Assembly: GCA_947174805.1 (NCBI GenBank)
Contig: CAMWKH010000001.1
Location: 62,001 to 126,000, forward strand
Length of the DNA: 64,000 nucleotides
Reading direction: 5' to 3'
From: an uncultured Roseburia sp.
GTDB lineage: Bacteria > Bacillota > Clostridia > Lachnospirales > Lachnospiraceae
A model generated the notes under the pieces. That model saw only the letters and a program-made list of their open reading frames with translations, searched no databases and was not told where the DNA came from. Shown piece by piece: positions 7,568-16,415 of the stretch. Each line of letters opens with the position of its first letter. Positions within the stretch are counted from its first letter, which is position 1. The position numbers and the translations under genes were made by a program.

Positions 7568-8842
7568 ATGAAGTCTATGAAAAAAGCGGTTCTCTCTCTG
7601 TGGATTATTGTATCAGTCATCTTTTCCTCTCTGCCTTTCTATTTTGCAAAAGATACGGAAGATACCCTGGATGCAAACAAGTTGTACGCCCGGTCGGCAG
7701 TGCTTATGGACGCCGATTCCGGGCGTATTTTATATGAAAAGGACGGGCATAAAAAAATGCCCATGGCAAGCACCACAAAAATTATGACCTGCATCCTTAC
7801 CTTGGAGAGCGGAAAGACGGAAGAAATAGCGGAAGTTTCATCCCACGCAGCCTCCATGCCCAAAGTCCACTTAGGGATGCGGGCAGGGGAGCGCTACCGC
7901 ATCAAAGACCTTTTGTATTCTTTAATGCTTGAGTCCCACAACGATTCGGCGGTGGCCATTGCGGAACATGTGGGTGGCAGCGTGGAGGGATTTGCGGAGA
8001 TGATGAACCAAAAAGCCGCAGAGCTTGGGTGTAAGGACACCTTTTTTATCACCCCAAACGGCCTGGACGCCCAAAAAGAAATTCCCGGTGAGGAGGGGAG
8101 TGTGACTGTGGAACATTCCACCACAGCGGCGGACCTTGCCAGAATTATGAGTTACTGTATTGTAAATTCTCCCCAGAGAGATGATTTTTTGGAGATTACA
8201 AGGACACCTTCCCACAGTTTTTCCAACCTGAAGGTAAAAGAGGGAGGGGAGGCTGTGTCCGGGGGACGGAAATTTTCCTGCAATAACCACAATGCTTTTT
8301 TGTCCATGATGGAGGGGGCCTTAAGCGGAAAAACAGGGTTTACGGGAAAAGCGGGGTACTGTTATGTGGGCTCCTTAAAGCGGGAGGACAAAACATTCGT
8401 GGTGGCTCTTTTGGCCTGCGGATGGCCAAACAACAAGACCTATAAGTGGTCGGATACAAGAAAGCTGATGGAGTACGGCCTCTCTACCTTTGAAAAAAAA
8501 GATTTCTCCAAACTGCCGGTAAACCAGGGCTGCCTGAAAGACATCCCCGTATCCATGGCCGCCACGGATTATCTTTTTGCCAGTGCAGGGACGGGGGTGG
8601 AAATTTCAGATAAATCCCCAGCGCCTGTAATCCTTTTAAAAAAGGGGGAGGAGATAGAGGTTTCCTATAAGGTGGAGAAACATCTTTTCGCACCTGTGGA
8701 AAAAGGCCAGGTGGTGGGAAAAATAGAATACCGGTTGGGAGAAGAACTTTTCTGGGAGAGGGAGCTTGTGGCCAGGGACAGTTGGAAAAAAATAAATTTT
8801 GCCTATTTCATCCGCCAGGTATACAGGGCTTATTTTTCATAA
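7568..8842 (+). CDS. D-alanyl-D-alanine carboxypeptidase (second DacF paralogue)
   Basis: The ATG at 7568 is chosen because AAGGA lies 8 bases upstream; an ATG at 7559 overlaps that site. The 424-residue product has a signal peptide (KKAVLSLWIIVSVIFSSLP), the SxxK motif STTK (Ser68, Lys71), SHN as the SxN motif, and KTG in SGKTGFTGKAGY. A PBP5-type C-terminal domain and an amphipathic tail ending VYRAYFS resemble the paralogue at 4549-5784. In sporulating Firmicutes such enzymes adjust cross-linking of vegetative wall or spore cortex. I cannot tell which paralogue does which. Confidence 0.93.
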   Translation: MKSMKKAVLSLWIIVSVIFSSLPFYFAKDTEDTLDANKLYARSAVLMDADSGRILYEKDGHKKMPMASTTKIMTCILTLESGKTEEIAEVSSHAASMPKVHLGMRAGERYRIKDLLYSLMLESHNDSAVAIAEHVGGSVEGFAEMMNQKAAELGCKDTFFITPNGLDAQKEIPGEEGSVTVEHSTTAADLARIMSYCIVNSPQRDDFLEITRTPSHSFSNLKVKEGGEAVSGGRKFSCNNHNAFLSMMEGALSGKTGFTGKAGYCYVGSLKREDKTFVVALLACGWPNNKTYKWSDTRKLMEYGLSTFEKKDFSKLPVNQGCLKDIPVSMAATDYLFASAGTGVEISDKSPAPVILLKKGEEIEVSYKVEKHLFAPVEKGQVVGKIEYRLGEELFWERELVARDSWKKINFAYFIRQVYRAYFS

Positions 8843-8909
8843 TAGATAGAAACGGGCCGAATTTGAGAAAAAATTTTGTACAGATTGTGATAAAATTAAC
8901 AATTTTCTA

Positions 8910-8938
8910 TTGAAAAATGTCGGGAAAAAGTATAGAAT
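8910..8938 (+). promoter_or_regulatory. Sigma-A promoter for the decarboxylase operon
   Basis: TTGAAA (8910-8915), a 17-base spacer and TAGAAT (8933-8938). Transcription would start about 43 bases before the first gene, whose ATG has a GGAGGG site. Confidence 0.75.
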
Positions 8939-8987
8939 TAATCTAGCGAAATTTTTTTATTATTAAATAATAGATGGAGGGCAAAAA

Positions 8988-10424
8988 ATGGGTAGTAGTA
9001 ACAACAGCTTAGCTATGCAGCGCATTGCTAAGTTACTTGATGAGAACAGTTTCATGGAAATTGGTTCTCTTGTGACAGCAAGAAGCACAGATTTTAACTT
9101 GTCTGATACGGACACACCTTCCGATGGTGTGATAATCGGACATGGTTTAATCGAAGGCAGCCTGGTATTTGTATACAGCCAAGATGCATCCGTATTAAAC
9201 GGCACCATAGGAGAGATGCATGCAAAAAAAATTGCATCTGTATATGATATGGCTATGAAAATGGGGGCGCCGGTTATCGGTATGTTAGACTGCGGCGGTT
9301 TCCGTCTCCAGGAATCTGTGGACGCATTAAACGGACTGGGTGAGATTTTTGCAAAACAGACACAGTCTTCCGGGGTTATCCCCCAGATTTCCGCAGTGTT
9401 CGGCACCTGCGGCGGCGGTCTCGCCACAGTTCCGGCGCTTTGTGATTTCAGTTTCATGGAATCCGAAAAAGGCAAAATGTTTGTGAATTCCCCCAATGCC
9501 ATTAAGGGAAACAGGGCAGAAAAGTGCGACAACTCCAAGGGTGATTTCCAGGCGGAGGAGACAGGCGTAATCGACGGTATCGGAACAGAGGACCAAATCT
9601 TATACTCCATACGGGAACTTGTGACATTCCTTCCCTCCAACAATAATATGGGAGGTCTCAGCCAGGAGTGCGGGGATGATTTAAACCGCATGTGCAGCAA
9701 TATGACACAGATGAAGGGAGATCCCCGTTTTGTGTTGAGCGAGATTGCCGATGACCATATTTTCTTTGAGACAAAGAAAGAATTTGCAAAAGATATGGTG
9801 ACAGGTTTTATCCGTTTAAACGGTGCGACCATCGGAGCCGTGGCAAACTGTACGGAAATCTATGACGAAGAGGCAAATAAAACGGATACTTTTGACAATG
9901 TTTTATCTGCAAAGGGACTGAGCAAAGCAGCAGAGTTTGTAACATTCTGTGACGCTTTCGACATTCCTGTACTAACACTCACAAATGTAAAGGGTTACAA
10001 GGCATGCATGTGCAGTGAAAAACGTCTGGCAAAAGCTATGGCTGCCCTTACAAGCGCATTTTCCAGTGCGGACGTGCCCAAGGTCAATGTGATTGTGGGA
10101 GAAGCTTTCGGGGGAGCATATGTTACCATGAACTCCAAATCCATAGGTGCTGATTTAGTTTATGCATGGAATGATGCAAAAATCGGTATGATGGACGGAG
10201 AACTTGCAGCAAAGATTATGTATGCGGATGAAAGCGCAGATGTGATTGGCCAGAAAGCAAAAGAGTACAATGAATTACAGTCAAACGTACTCTCCGCTGC
10301 CAGAAGGGGATATGTGGACTTGATTATTGAGCCGGAGACAACCAGAAAATACCTGGTGGCAGCATTTGAGATGCTTTACACAAAGAGCGTTGTCACAGCT
10401 AGCAAAAAACATGGTACAAAATAA
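8988..10424 (+). CDS. Acyl-CoA carboxyltransferase subunit (MmdA/PccB-like, 12S type)
   Basis: A 478-residue biotin-dependent carboxyltransferase with two crotonase-like halves. The oxyanion-hole glycine loops are visible in each: GTCGGGLATVPAL near residue 140 and GEAFGGAYVTMNSK near residue 375, the latter followed by YAWNDAKIGMM as in methylmalonyl-CoA decarboxylase alpha and propionyl-CoA carboxylase beta. It would move CO2 between an acyl-CoA and the biotin of the small carrier two genes downstream. It is first in the operon with OadG, biotin carrier, OadB and OadA. The acyl-CoA could be methylmalonyl-, malonyl- or glutaconyl-CoA; sequence alone does not decide. Confidence 0.85.
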   Translation: MGSSNNSLAMQRIAKLLDENSFMEIGSLVTARSTDFNLSDTDTPSDGVIIGHGLIEGSLVFVYSQDASVLNGTIGEMHAKKIASVYDMAMKMGAPVIGMLDCGGFRLQESVDALNGLGEIFAKQTQSSGVIPQISAVFGTCGGGLATVPALCDFSFMESEKGKMFVNSPNAIKGNRAEKCDNSKGDFQAEETGVIDGIGTEDQILYSIRELVTFLPSNNNMGGLSQECGDDLNRMCSNMTQMKGDPRFVLSEIADDHIFFETKKEFAKDMVTGFIRLNGATIGAVANCTEIYDEEANKTDTFDNVLSAKGLSKAAEFVTFCDAFDIPVLTLTNVKGYKACMCSEKRLAKAMAALTSAFSSADVPKVNVIVGEAFGGAYVTMNSKSIGADLVYAWNDAKIGMMDGELAAKIMYADESADVIGQKAKEYNELQSNVLSAARRGYVDLIIEPETTRKYLVAAFEMLYTKSVVTASKKHGTK

Positions 10425-10441
10425 TAGAAAGGTGAAGTTTC

Positions 10442-11143
10442 ATGAAGAAAAAAATATTTCTGATTGCCGCCATATGCTTATGCATGTTGGGGCTGGCTGC
10501 ATGTTCTAAAACGGATCCTACAAAAGTTGACTACAACGGACATTCCTATGATGAGCTGCAGTCTACCTGCCAGGGAACCGTGCAGACGCTGGTTTCCATG
10601 TCAGATGAGGACAGGGCATATCTTTTGTCATCCGGGTCAGAGCAGATTACGAAACTGGTGAATAACTGGGATGATTTGACAGAGCAGTATGGAGCTTTTG
10701 TGGAGTTTGGAGATTTTGAAATCACAAAGTCCGGCAAAACGCTTACAGCAGAACAGACACTTCAGTTGACAGACCGTAAGGCGATCCTTACATACGTGTA
10801 CACGTATCACAACATGGAAGTGGAAGACATTACAGTAGATGCCATCTATTCATTGGGAGAGACAATGAAGAAGGCGGGACAGAATACCCTTATGGGTATC
10901 TTAATCGTATTTTCCGTGCTGATTTTAATCAGCCTGATTATCTCCTGCTTTAAGTTACTTTCCAATGTGGAGAAAAAAGAAACCCCTGCAAAAGAAGAGA
11001 AGAGCCCGGTGGTGACACAGATTGCCCAGAGGGAAGAGCAGGCGGATGACACAGAGTTAATTGCAGTGATTGCAGCGGCAGTCGCAGCCGCAGAGGGAAC
11101 TTCTGCAGACGGATTTGTAGTGCGTTCCATTAGAAGAAGATAA
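10442..11143 (+). CDS. OadG family gamma/delta subunit with lipoprotein-like N-terminal domain
   Basis: A 233-residue protein with an N-terminal lipobox LAAC (Cys21), a ~115-residue extracytoplasmic domain, one membrane helix near residues 143-166 (LMGILIVFSVLILISLIISCF), and a cytoplasmic tail. The tail contains an OadG-like helix (DTELIAVIAAAVAAAEG) and ends in basic residues, as expected for contact with the carboxyltransferase. Classical OadG is under 100 residues, so the outer domain is an addition. OadG assembles the decarboxylase on the OadB pump. It lies 17 bases after the carboxyltransferase and 19 before the biotin carrier. Confidence 0.8.
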   Translation: MKKKIFLIAAICLCMLGLAACSKTDPTKVDYNGHSYDELQSTCQGTVQTLVSMSDEDRAYLLSSGSEQITKLVNNWDDLTEQYGAFVEFGDFEITKSGKTLTAEQTLQLTDRKAILTYVYTYHNMEVEDITVDAIYSLGETMKKAGQNTLMGILIVFSVLILISLIISCFKLLSNVEKKETPAKEEKSPVVTQIAQREEQADDTELIAVIAAAVAAAEGTSADGFVVRSIRRR

Positions 11144-11162
11144 TATTAGGAGGATTTATAAA

Positions 11163-11531
11163 ATGAAAAATTATACAATTACCGTAAATGGAAATGTTTA
11201 TGATGTTACTGTAGAAGAGGCAGGCAGCACAGGGGCAGCACCTGCGCCAAGAAAAGCAGCACCTGCGCCCAAGGCGGCAGCAGCGCCTGCACCTGCAGCA
11301 GCTTCCGGTGCAGGAAATGTAAAGATTGAGGCAGGGGCAGCAGGAAAAGTATTTAAGATTGAAGCTTCTGCGGGACAGGCGGTAAAGAAAGGTGATACCG
11401 TATTGGTTCTTGAGGTTATGAAGATGGAGACGGCTGTGGTTGCACCGGAGGACGGAACAGTGGCAAGCATCAATGTATCTGTAGGAGATCAGGTAGAAGC
11501 AGGAGCATTACTGGCAACATTAAACAACTAA
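11163..11531 (+). CDS. Biotin carrier protein of the decarboxylase
   Basis: A 122-residue biotin/lipoyl carrier. After a short N-terminal strand region comes an Ala/Pro-rich flexible linker (residues ~24-50), then a biotinyl domain with the acceptor EVMKMET, where Lys87 is the expected biotin site. It carries CO2 between carboxyltransferases and the OadB decarboxylase, corresponding to the 1.3S subunit of transcarboxylase. An AGGAGG site precedes the ATG. It is the only biotin domain in the operon, so both carboxyltransferases probably share it. Confidence 0.95.
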   Translation: MKNYTITVNGNVYDVTVEEAGSTGAAPAPRKAAPAPKAAAAPAPAAASGAGNVKIEAGAAGKVFKIEASAGQAVKKGDTVLVLEVMKMETAVVAPEDGTVASINVSVGDQVEAGALLATLNN

Positions 11532-11549
11532 TATCAGGAGGTTAACACA

Positions 11550-12698
11550 ATGGATTATGTAATTGATACATTAGGAAACCTCTTACACCAGACGGCCTTT
11601 TTTAACTTGTCCTGGGGCAATTATGTAATGATTGCTGTGGCATGCGTATTTTTGTTTCTTGCGATAAAGAAAGGCTACGAGCCATTGCTGCTTGTTCCCA
11701 TTGCATTTGGTATGCTTTTGGTAAATATCTATCCGGATATTATGATAAGCCCGGAGGAGAGCAGCAACGGTGTAGGCGGTTTACTGTACTATTTTTATAC
11801 CCTGGATGAGTGGTCGATTCTGCCGTCCTTGATTTTCATGGGTGTAGGCGCCATGACGGATTTCGGTCCCCTGATTGCAAACCCAATCAGTTTCCTTCTC
11901 GGGGCAGCGGCACAGATTGGTATTTTCTCAGCTTACTTACTGGCAATTTTACTTGGATTTAACGATAAAGCGGCAGCGGCGGTTTCCATTATCGGAGGTG
12001 CGGACGGTCCTACCTCAATCTTCCTTGCAGGAAAGTTAGGACAGAGCGGCCTTATGGGGCCTATTGCCGTGGCGGCATATTCTTACATGGCCCTTGTGCC
12101 CATTATCCAGCCGCCAATTATGAAACTTTTTACCACAAAACAGGAACGTGCCATTAAGATGAAAAACCTGCGTCCCGTTTCAAAACTGGAGAGAATTTTA
12201 TTCCCTATCGTTGTTACCATCGTGGTTTGTTTACTGCTTCCCACAACGGCTCCCCTGGTAGGTATGCTGATGTTAGGTAACCTTTTCCGGGAGTCAGGGG
12301 TTGTGCGCCAGCTCACAGAGACAGCCTCCAATGCCATGATGTATATTGTGGTTATTCTCCTTGGTACATCCGTGGGGGCGTCCACCAGCGCAGAGGCATT
12401 CTTAAATATGAATACCATTAAAATTGTAATTCTCGGTTTGATTGCCTTTGTATTCGGTACGGCGGCAGGTGTACTGTTCGGTAAGATTCTCTGTAAAGTT
12501 ACAAAAGGAAAGATTAATCCTCTGATTGGTTCTGCCGGAGTTTCCGCAGTGCCTATGGCAGCCCGGGTTTCACAGAAAGTGGGAGCCGAGGAGGATCCCA
12601 CCAATTTCCTTCTCATGCACGCCATGGGGCCAAACGTTGCCGGGGTTATCGGTACTGCCGTGGCAGCCGGTGTGTTTATGGCAATCTTTGGAATTTAG
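11550..12698 (+). CDS. oadB: Sodium-translocating decarboxylase beta subunit
   Basis: A 382-residue membrane protein with about nine to eleven helices. The family motif SIIGGADGPTSIF near residues 146-157 contains the Asp (about 152) known in Klebsiella OadB to be needed for sodium transport. It decarboxylates carboxybiotin and exports Na+, so the operon stores decarboxylation energy as a sodium gradient. The length fits MmdB/GcdB/OadB members. It lies directly after the biotin carrier, with an AGGAGG site. Confidence 0.95.
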   Translation: MDYVIDTLGNLLHQTAFFNLSWGNYVMIAVACVFLFLAIKKGYEPLLLVPIAFGMLLVNIYPDIMISPEESSNGVGGLLYYFYTLDEWSILPSLIFMGVGAMTDFGPLIANPISFLLGAAAQIGIFSAYLLAILLGFNDKAAAAVSIIGGADGPTSIFLAGKLGQSGLMGPIAVAAYSYMALVPIIQPPIMKLFTTKQERAIKMKNLRPVSKLERILFPIVVTIVVCLLLPTTAPLVGMLMLGNLFRESGVVRQLTETASNAMMYIVVILLGTSVGASTSAEAFLNMNTIKIVILGLIAFVFGTAAGVLFGKILCKVTKGKINPLIGSAGVSAVPMAARVSQKVGAEEDPTNFLLMHAMGPNVAGVIGTAVAAGVFMAIFGI

Positions 12699-12756
12699 GT
12701 TTTGGGAATGGAAAATAGAATGCGGCATGGCCGCAAAATTTTGAGAGGAGAAAATC

Positions 12757-14175
12757 ATGTCAGAAGTTGCAAAAAAACCAATTAAAATAACAGAGACGAT
12801 TTTGCGTGACGCACATCAGTCTTTAATTGCCACCAGAATGACAACGGAACAGATGCTTCCCATTATCGATAAAATGGATAAAGTGGGATACAATGCTGTG
12901 GAGTGTTGGGGCGGAGCTACTTTCGATGCCTCCCTTCGTTTCTTAAAAGAAGATCCCTGGGAGCGTCTCCGCAAGTTAAAAGAAGGATTTAAAAATACAA
13001 AGCTTCAGATGCTTTTCAGGGGGCAGAATATCTTAGGATACCGTCCCTACGCAGATGATGTGGTGGAGTATTTTGTACAGAAATCCATTGCCAACGGAAT
13101 TGACATTATCCGTATTTTTGACTGTTTGAATGATATCCGCAATCTCCAGACGGCTGTTACTGCATGTAACAAGGAAAAAGGCCATGCACAGGTGGCATTG
13201 TCTTATACTTTAGGAGATGCCTATACCTTAGAGTACTGGATGGATATGGCAAAACGTGTGGAGGAGATGGGGGCAAATTCCCTGTGTATCAAAGATATGG
13301 CGGGTCTTTTGACACCATATAAGGCGGAAGAATTGATTAAGGCGTTAAAATCTTCCACCAATATTCCTATCGAGCTCCACACCCACTACACTTCCGGCGT
13401 GGCTTCCATGACATATATGAAAGCTGTGGAGGCAGGGGTGGATATTATCGATACCGCTATGTCACCTTTTGCCCTGGGTACCAGCCAGCCGGCCACAGAG
13501 GTTATGGCTGAGGCATTCCGGGGTACGGAATATGACCCGAACTTTGACCAGATGCTCCTGAAAGAGATTGCAGATTACTTCCGTCCTATGAGGGAGGAGG
13601 CATTAAAGAGCGGTCTGTTAAATCCCAAGGTGCTTGGGGTGGATATCCAGACACTTTTGTACCAGGTGCCCGGTGGTATGCTCAGCAACATGGTTTCCCA
13701 GTTGAAAGAGCAGAATGCGGAAGACAAGTATATGGACGTTTTGGAAGAGATTCCAAGGGTGAGAAAAGACTTAGGCGAGCCGCCTCTTGTGACGCCTTCT
13801 TCCCAGATTGTAGGTACACAGGCTGTGTTTAACGTACTTATGGGTGAGCGCTACAAAGTTGCCACAAAAGAGACAAAGGATGTTCTTCTTGGAAAATACG
13901 GCCAGACAGTAAAACCCTTCAATCCGGAAATTGTGGATAAGGTTTTGGGAGAGGAAAAGAAAAATGCAATCACCTGCAGGTATGCAGATTTGCTTGAACC
14001 GGAATTAGACAAGATAGAAGCGGAGATGAAACAGTGGAAACAGCAGGATGAAGATGTTTTAAGCTACGCATTGTTCCCTCAGGTTGCCACCGATTTCTTT
14101 AAATACCGTGAAGCCCAGCAGAAGGGGGTAGATGCCAGCGTGGCAGATACAAAAAACGGAGCCTATCCCGTTTAG
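12757..14175 (+). CDS. Oxaloacetate decarboxylase alpha / 5S carboxyltransferase subunit
   Basis: A 472-residue HMGL-like TIM-barrel carboxyltransferase. ETILRDAHQSL holds the metal-binding Asp, CIKDMAGL holds the Lys that becomes carboxylated, and HTHYTSG gives the two metal His. This is the pyruvate/oxaloacetate-side active site shared with pyruvate carboxylase and transcarboxylase 5S. The C-terminal biotin domain of classical OadA is absent, so it must use the separate carrier at 11163-11531. It is the last gene of the operon, before a strong terminator. Confidence 0.9.
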   Translation: MSEVAKKPIKITETILRDAHQSLIATRMTTEQMLPIIDKMDKVGYNAVECWGGATFDASLRFLKEDPWERLRKLKEGFKNTKLQMLFRGQNILGYRPYADDVVEYFVQKSIANGIDIIRIFDCLNDIRNLQTAVTACNKEKGHAQVALSYTLGDAYTLEYWMDMAKRVEEMGANSLCIKDMAGLLTPYKAEELIKALKSSTNIPIELHTHYTSGVASMTYMKAVEAGVDIIDTAMSPFALGTSQPATEVMAEAFRGTEYDPNFDQMLLKEIADYFRPMREEALKSGLLNPKVLGVDIQTLLYQVPGGMLSNMVSQLKEQNAEDKYMDVLEEIPRVRKDLGEPPLVTPSSQIVGTQAVFNVLMGERYKVATKETKDVLLGKYGQTVKPFNPEIVDKVLGEEKKNAITCRYADLLEPELDKIEAEMKQWKQQDEDVLSYALFPQVATDFFKYREAQQKGVDASVADTKNGAYPV

Positions 14176-14191
14176 GAGTGATAAGAAAAGA

Positions 14192-14229
14192 GAGTGTATG
14201 TCACCTTGGTGATATATGCTCCTTTTTTT
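14192..14229 (+). terminator. Intrinsic terminator of the decarboxylase operon
   Basis: A 14-base stem 14192-14205 / 14208-14221 with three G-T pairs and a very tight loop, followed by seven T. Confidence 0.85.
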
Positions 14230-14540
14230 GTGCAGAGGAAATTGCGGTTGGACAAATTATCTAAAAACACTAGACAGAAAAGATGAAATTATATATAATA
14301 GAGAATAGAAAGATATTTTGTCGCTTTAAATGGAAAGAGACAAATGTGGTATGGCAGGTATTGTGTCAAATTTCAGAAAATATGACCATAGAGGGGAAGG
14401 TGTTTGTACTATTACATAGTAAGAGTCAGTGGACTTTTTCTTAAAGGAATCAGTTATAGCAGTAAAAAGTAATCGTGAAATGCCGCCGGAAATCTTTGCA
14501 ATTATTTGTCGGTGTTTTTACAGAAAGGTGGATTCAAAAA
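14230..14540 (+). other. Intergenic region with long leader of the first chemoreceptor
   Basis: About 310 bases without a gene. It holds the sigma-A promoter at 14271-14299, and from there a leader of about 235 bases runs to the ATG. I looked for c-di-GMP and other riboswitch cores and saw none. TAAA-N15-GCCG at 14463-14485 half-matches a sigma-D (motility) promoter. Confidence 0.6.
14271..14299 (+). promoter_or_regulatory. Sigma-A promoter upstream of the first chemoreceptor
   Basis: TAGACA (14271-14276), a 17-base spacer and TATAAT (14294-14299). Confidence 0.75.
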
Positions 14541-16280
14541 ATGATAATGTTTTTTAAAAACCTGAGCATAAGATATAAAATTCTTGTTCCGGTAATGTGT
14601 TTGGGATGTCTGATGTTTGCTATGGGAATTATCAGCCTCCAGAGCACGAAACAGATTATGGAGGCCAGCGAGGCAATCTCCAGCAATTATGCAATGAAAA
14701 TCGAGCGGTTAGGTGATATCACCGCTTCCTACCAGACGCTTCGCCGTGTGGCCTTTGCACATATCGTGGCAGACAATGAAGAATTGGAAGGTGTGCTGTT
14801 AGATGAAGCGGACACTTTAAAATCAGAGATTGCCAGCGTATGCGATGAGTTTGAAACTTTGATTAATTCTGATGAAGCGATGCAGAGTTTTCAGCAGTTC
14901 AAGACAGATTATACGAATTATCTTGTGATTTACGATAAAATCTTAGAGTTTAGCGCCGCTGACCAGAAAAGTGAGGCATCTTCCCTTGCAAATGTAGATT
15001 TGAAGGAGGCGGGCACCGCCCTTACCGCAGAGCTTGATGTGATGAGCGCTATGAACAAAGAGGATATGGATATCGCAGTGGCACATCAGAGCCAGGTATA
15101 TGCAAAGGTTACACGTACGATTATCATTCTTTTTGTGGCAGGTATTTTAGTTCTCTGCTTTGTGGTGTGGGTATCCTGGAAGTGGGCATGTAAACGTCTC
15201 ATTAATATCAATGCCCAGCTGAGAGATGTGATTGCAACCATCGATGCGGGACAAGGTGACTTGACAAAGCGCGTGCAGTGCTTCTGTACGGATGAAATCG
15301 GTACTTTGGCTGCTGGAATCAATACCTTTATTCAGACCTTACAGGGGATTATGGGACAGATTAATTCCAGTTCCGGTCAGTTAGGCTCTATTGTAAACCT
15401 TGTTTCAGACAAAGTGACCACTGCAAATGACAATTCTTACGATATTTCTTCTGTAATGGAAGAGTTGTCCGCTTCTATGGAAGAGATTTCCTCCACACTG
15501 ACTACGATTAAAGAAAACGTGGGTGTTGTGGATGACAACATCATTGAATTGTCCGATGCGTCCCAAGGTCTTTACGATTATGCCACAGGAATGCAGAAAC
15601 GTGCGGAGAATTTGGAACAGAGTGCAGTTGAAAATAAACAGAATACCAGCGATGTTGTCAACGGCATTATCGGCCAGTTAAAACAGGCAATCGAGAGCAG
15701 CAAGAGTGTAGACCGTGTCAATGATTTGACGAATGAGATTTTAAGTATTTCCAGTCAGACCAATCTCTTGTCGCTGAATGCATCCATTGAGGCGGCCCGT
15801 GCCGGGGAAGCAGGACGGGGCTTTGCAGTGGTGGCAGATGAAATCAGCCAGTTGGCAAATTCCAGCAGGGAAGCTGCAAACAATATCCAGACAATTAACA
15901 ATATGGTTATTGAGGCTGTAAATGAGCTTATTCGAAATGCAAACTCTATTGTGGATTACATAAATGAGACAATTCTTCCGGATTATGAAGGATTTGTCAG
16001 TGCCGGTAAACAGTACAGTGAAGATGCGATTCATGTAAATGGTATTGTCACCCGATTCAACGATATGTCGATTAATCTGAAACAGTTGATGGAGAGCATT
16101 ACGGAATCTATTAACGGTATCAATACCGCAGTGGATGAAAGCGCAAACGGTGCTACCAATGTGGCTGCGAATACTTCAGATTTGGTTAAGGATATAGGGG
16201 AGATTGCAGATGCCATGAATGACAACAGGCAGATTGCCGGAAATCTTACGGAAGAAGCAGATAGGTTTATCAATTTGTAA
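14541..16280 (+). CDS. Methyl-accepting chemotaxis protein 1
   Basis: The start is set at ATG 14541, nine bases after AAGGTGG; this gives 579 residues beginning just before a membrane helix ([18 protein letters not shown]). A four-helix-type sensor of ~160 residues follows, then a second membrane helix near 190-210 ([19 protein letters not shown]), HAMP, and a long cytoplasmic coiled coil. The hairpin tip is clear: [22 protein letters not shown]. It passes signals to CheA/CheW. A Pro-containing motif, [11 protein letters not shown], interrupts the returning helix and recurs in the neighbouring receptor. No flagellar genes are seen, but cheR is at 23 kb. The ligand is unknown. Confidence 0.92.
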   Translation: MIMFFKNLSIRYKILVPVMCLGCLMFAMGIISLQSTKQIMEASEAISSNYAMKIERLGDITASYQTLRRVAFAHIVADNEELEGVLLDEADTLKSEIASVCDEFETLINSDEAMQSFQQFKTDYTNYLVIYDKILEFSAADQKSEASSLANVDLKEAGTALTAELDVMSAMNKEDMDIAVAHQSQVYAKVTRTIIILFVAGILVLCFVVWVSWKWACKRLININAQLRDVIATIDAGQGDLTKRVQCFCTDEIGTLAAGINTFIQTLQGIMGQINSSSGQLGSIVNLVSDKVTTANDNSYDISSVMEELSASMEEISSTLTTIKENVGVVDDNIIELSDASQGLYDYATGMQKRAENLEQSAVENKQNTSDVVNGIIGQLKQAIESSKSVDRVNDLTNEILSISSQTNLLSLNASIEAARAGEAGRGFAVVADEISQLANSSREAANNIQTINNMVIEAVNELIRNANSIVDYINETILPDYEGFVSAGKQYSEDAIHVNGIVTRFNDMSINLKQLMESITESINGINTAVDESANGATNVAANTSDLVKDIGEIADAMNDNRQIAGNLTEEADRFINL

Positions 16281-16308
16281 TCTGTTAATTCGTTTTGCTT
16301 TTAGCAGG

Positions 16309-16350
16309 CAGACTATGAAAGGATTTCTGTTTTTCATAGTCTGTCTTTTT
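16309..16350 (+). terminator. Intrinsic terminator after chemoreceptor 1
   Basis: A perfect 12-base stem 16309-16320 / 16332-16343 with an 11-base loop, then TCTTTTT. Confidence 0.88.
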
Positions 16351-16415
16351 GTACAGAGGGAATAGAAGGCTATTGAAAAGGGGTAATACAAACAGGTATT
16401 GTTGGAGGTTTTTGT

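Noticed and set aside
7408-7737. 109-codon frame right after tRNA-Pro
   Set aside because: It begins inside the tRNA end, runs across the terminator and into the second dacF in another frame; no ribosome site.
8963-9832. 289-codon minus-strand frame opposite the carboxyltransferase
   Set aside because: The plus-strand gene has full family motifs, an operon and a promoter; the antisense product has none.
16374-16403. TTGAAA-N18-TATTGT as a promoter for chemoreceptor 2
   Set aside because: A start here would fall at or after the ribosome site, and the -10 match is poor.
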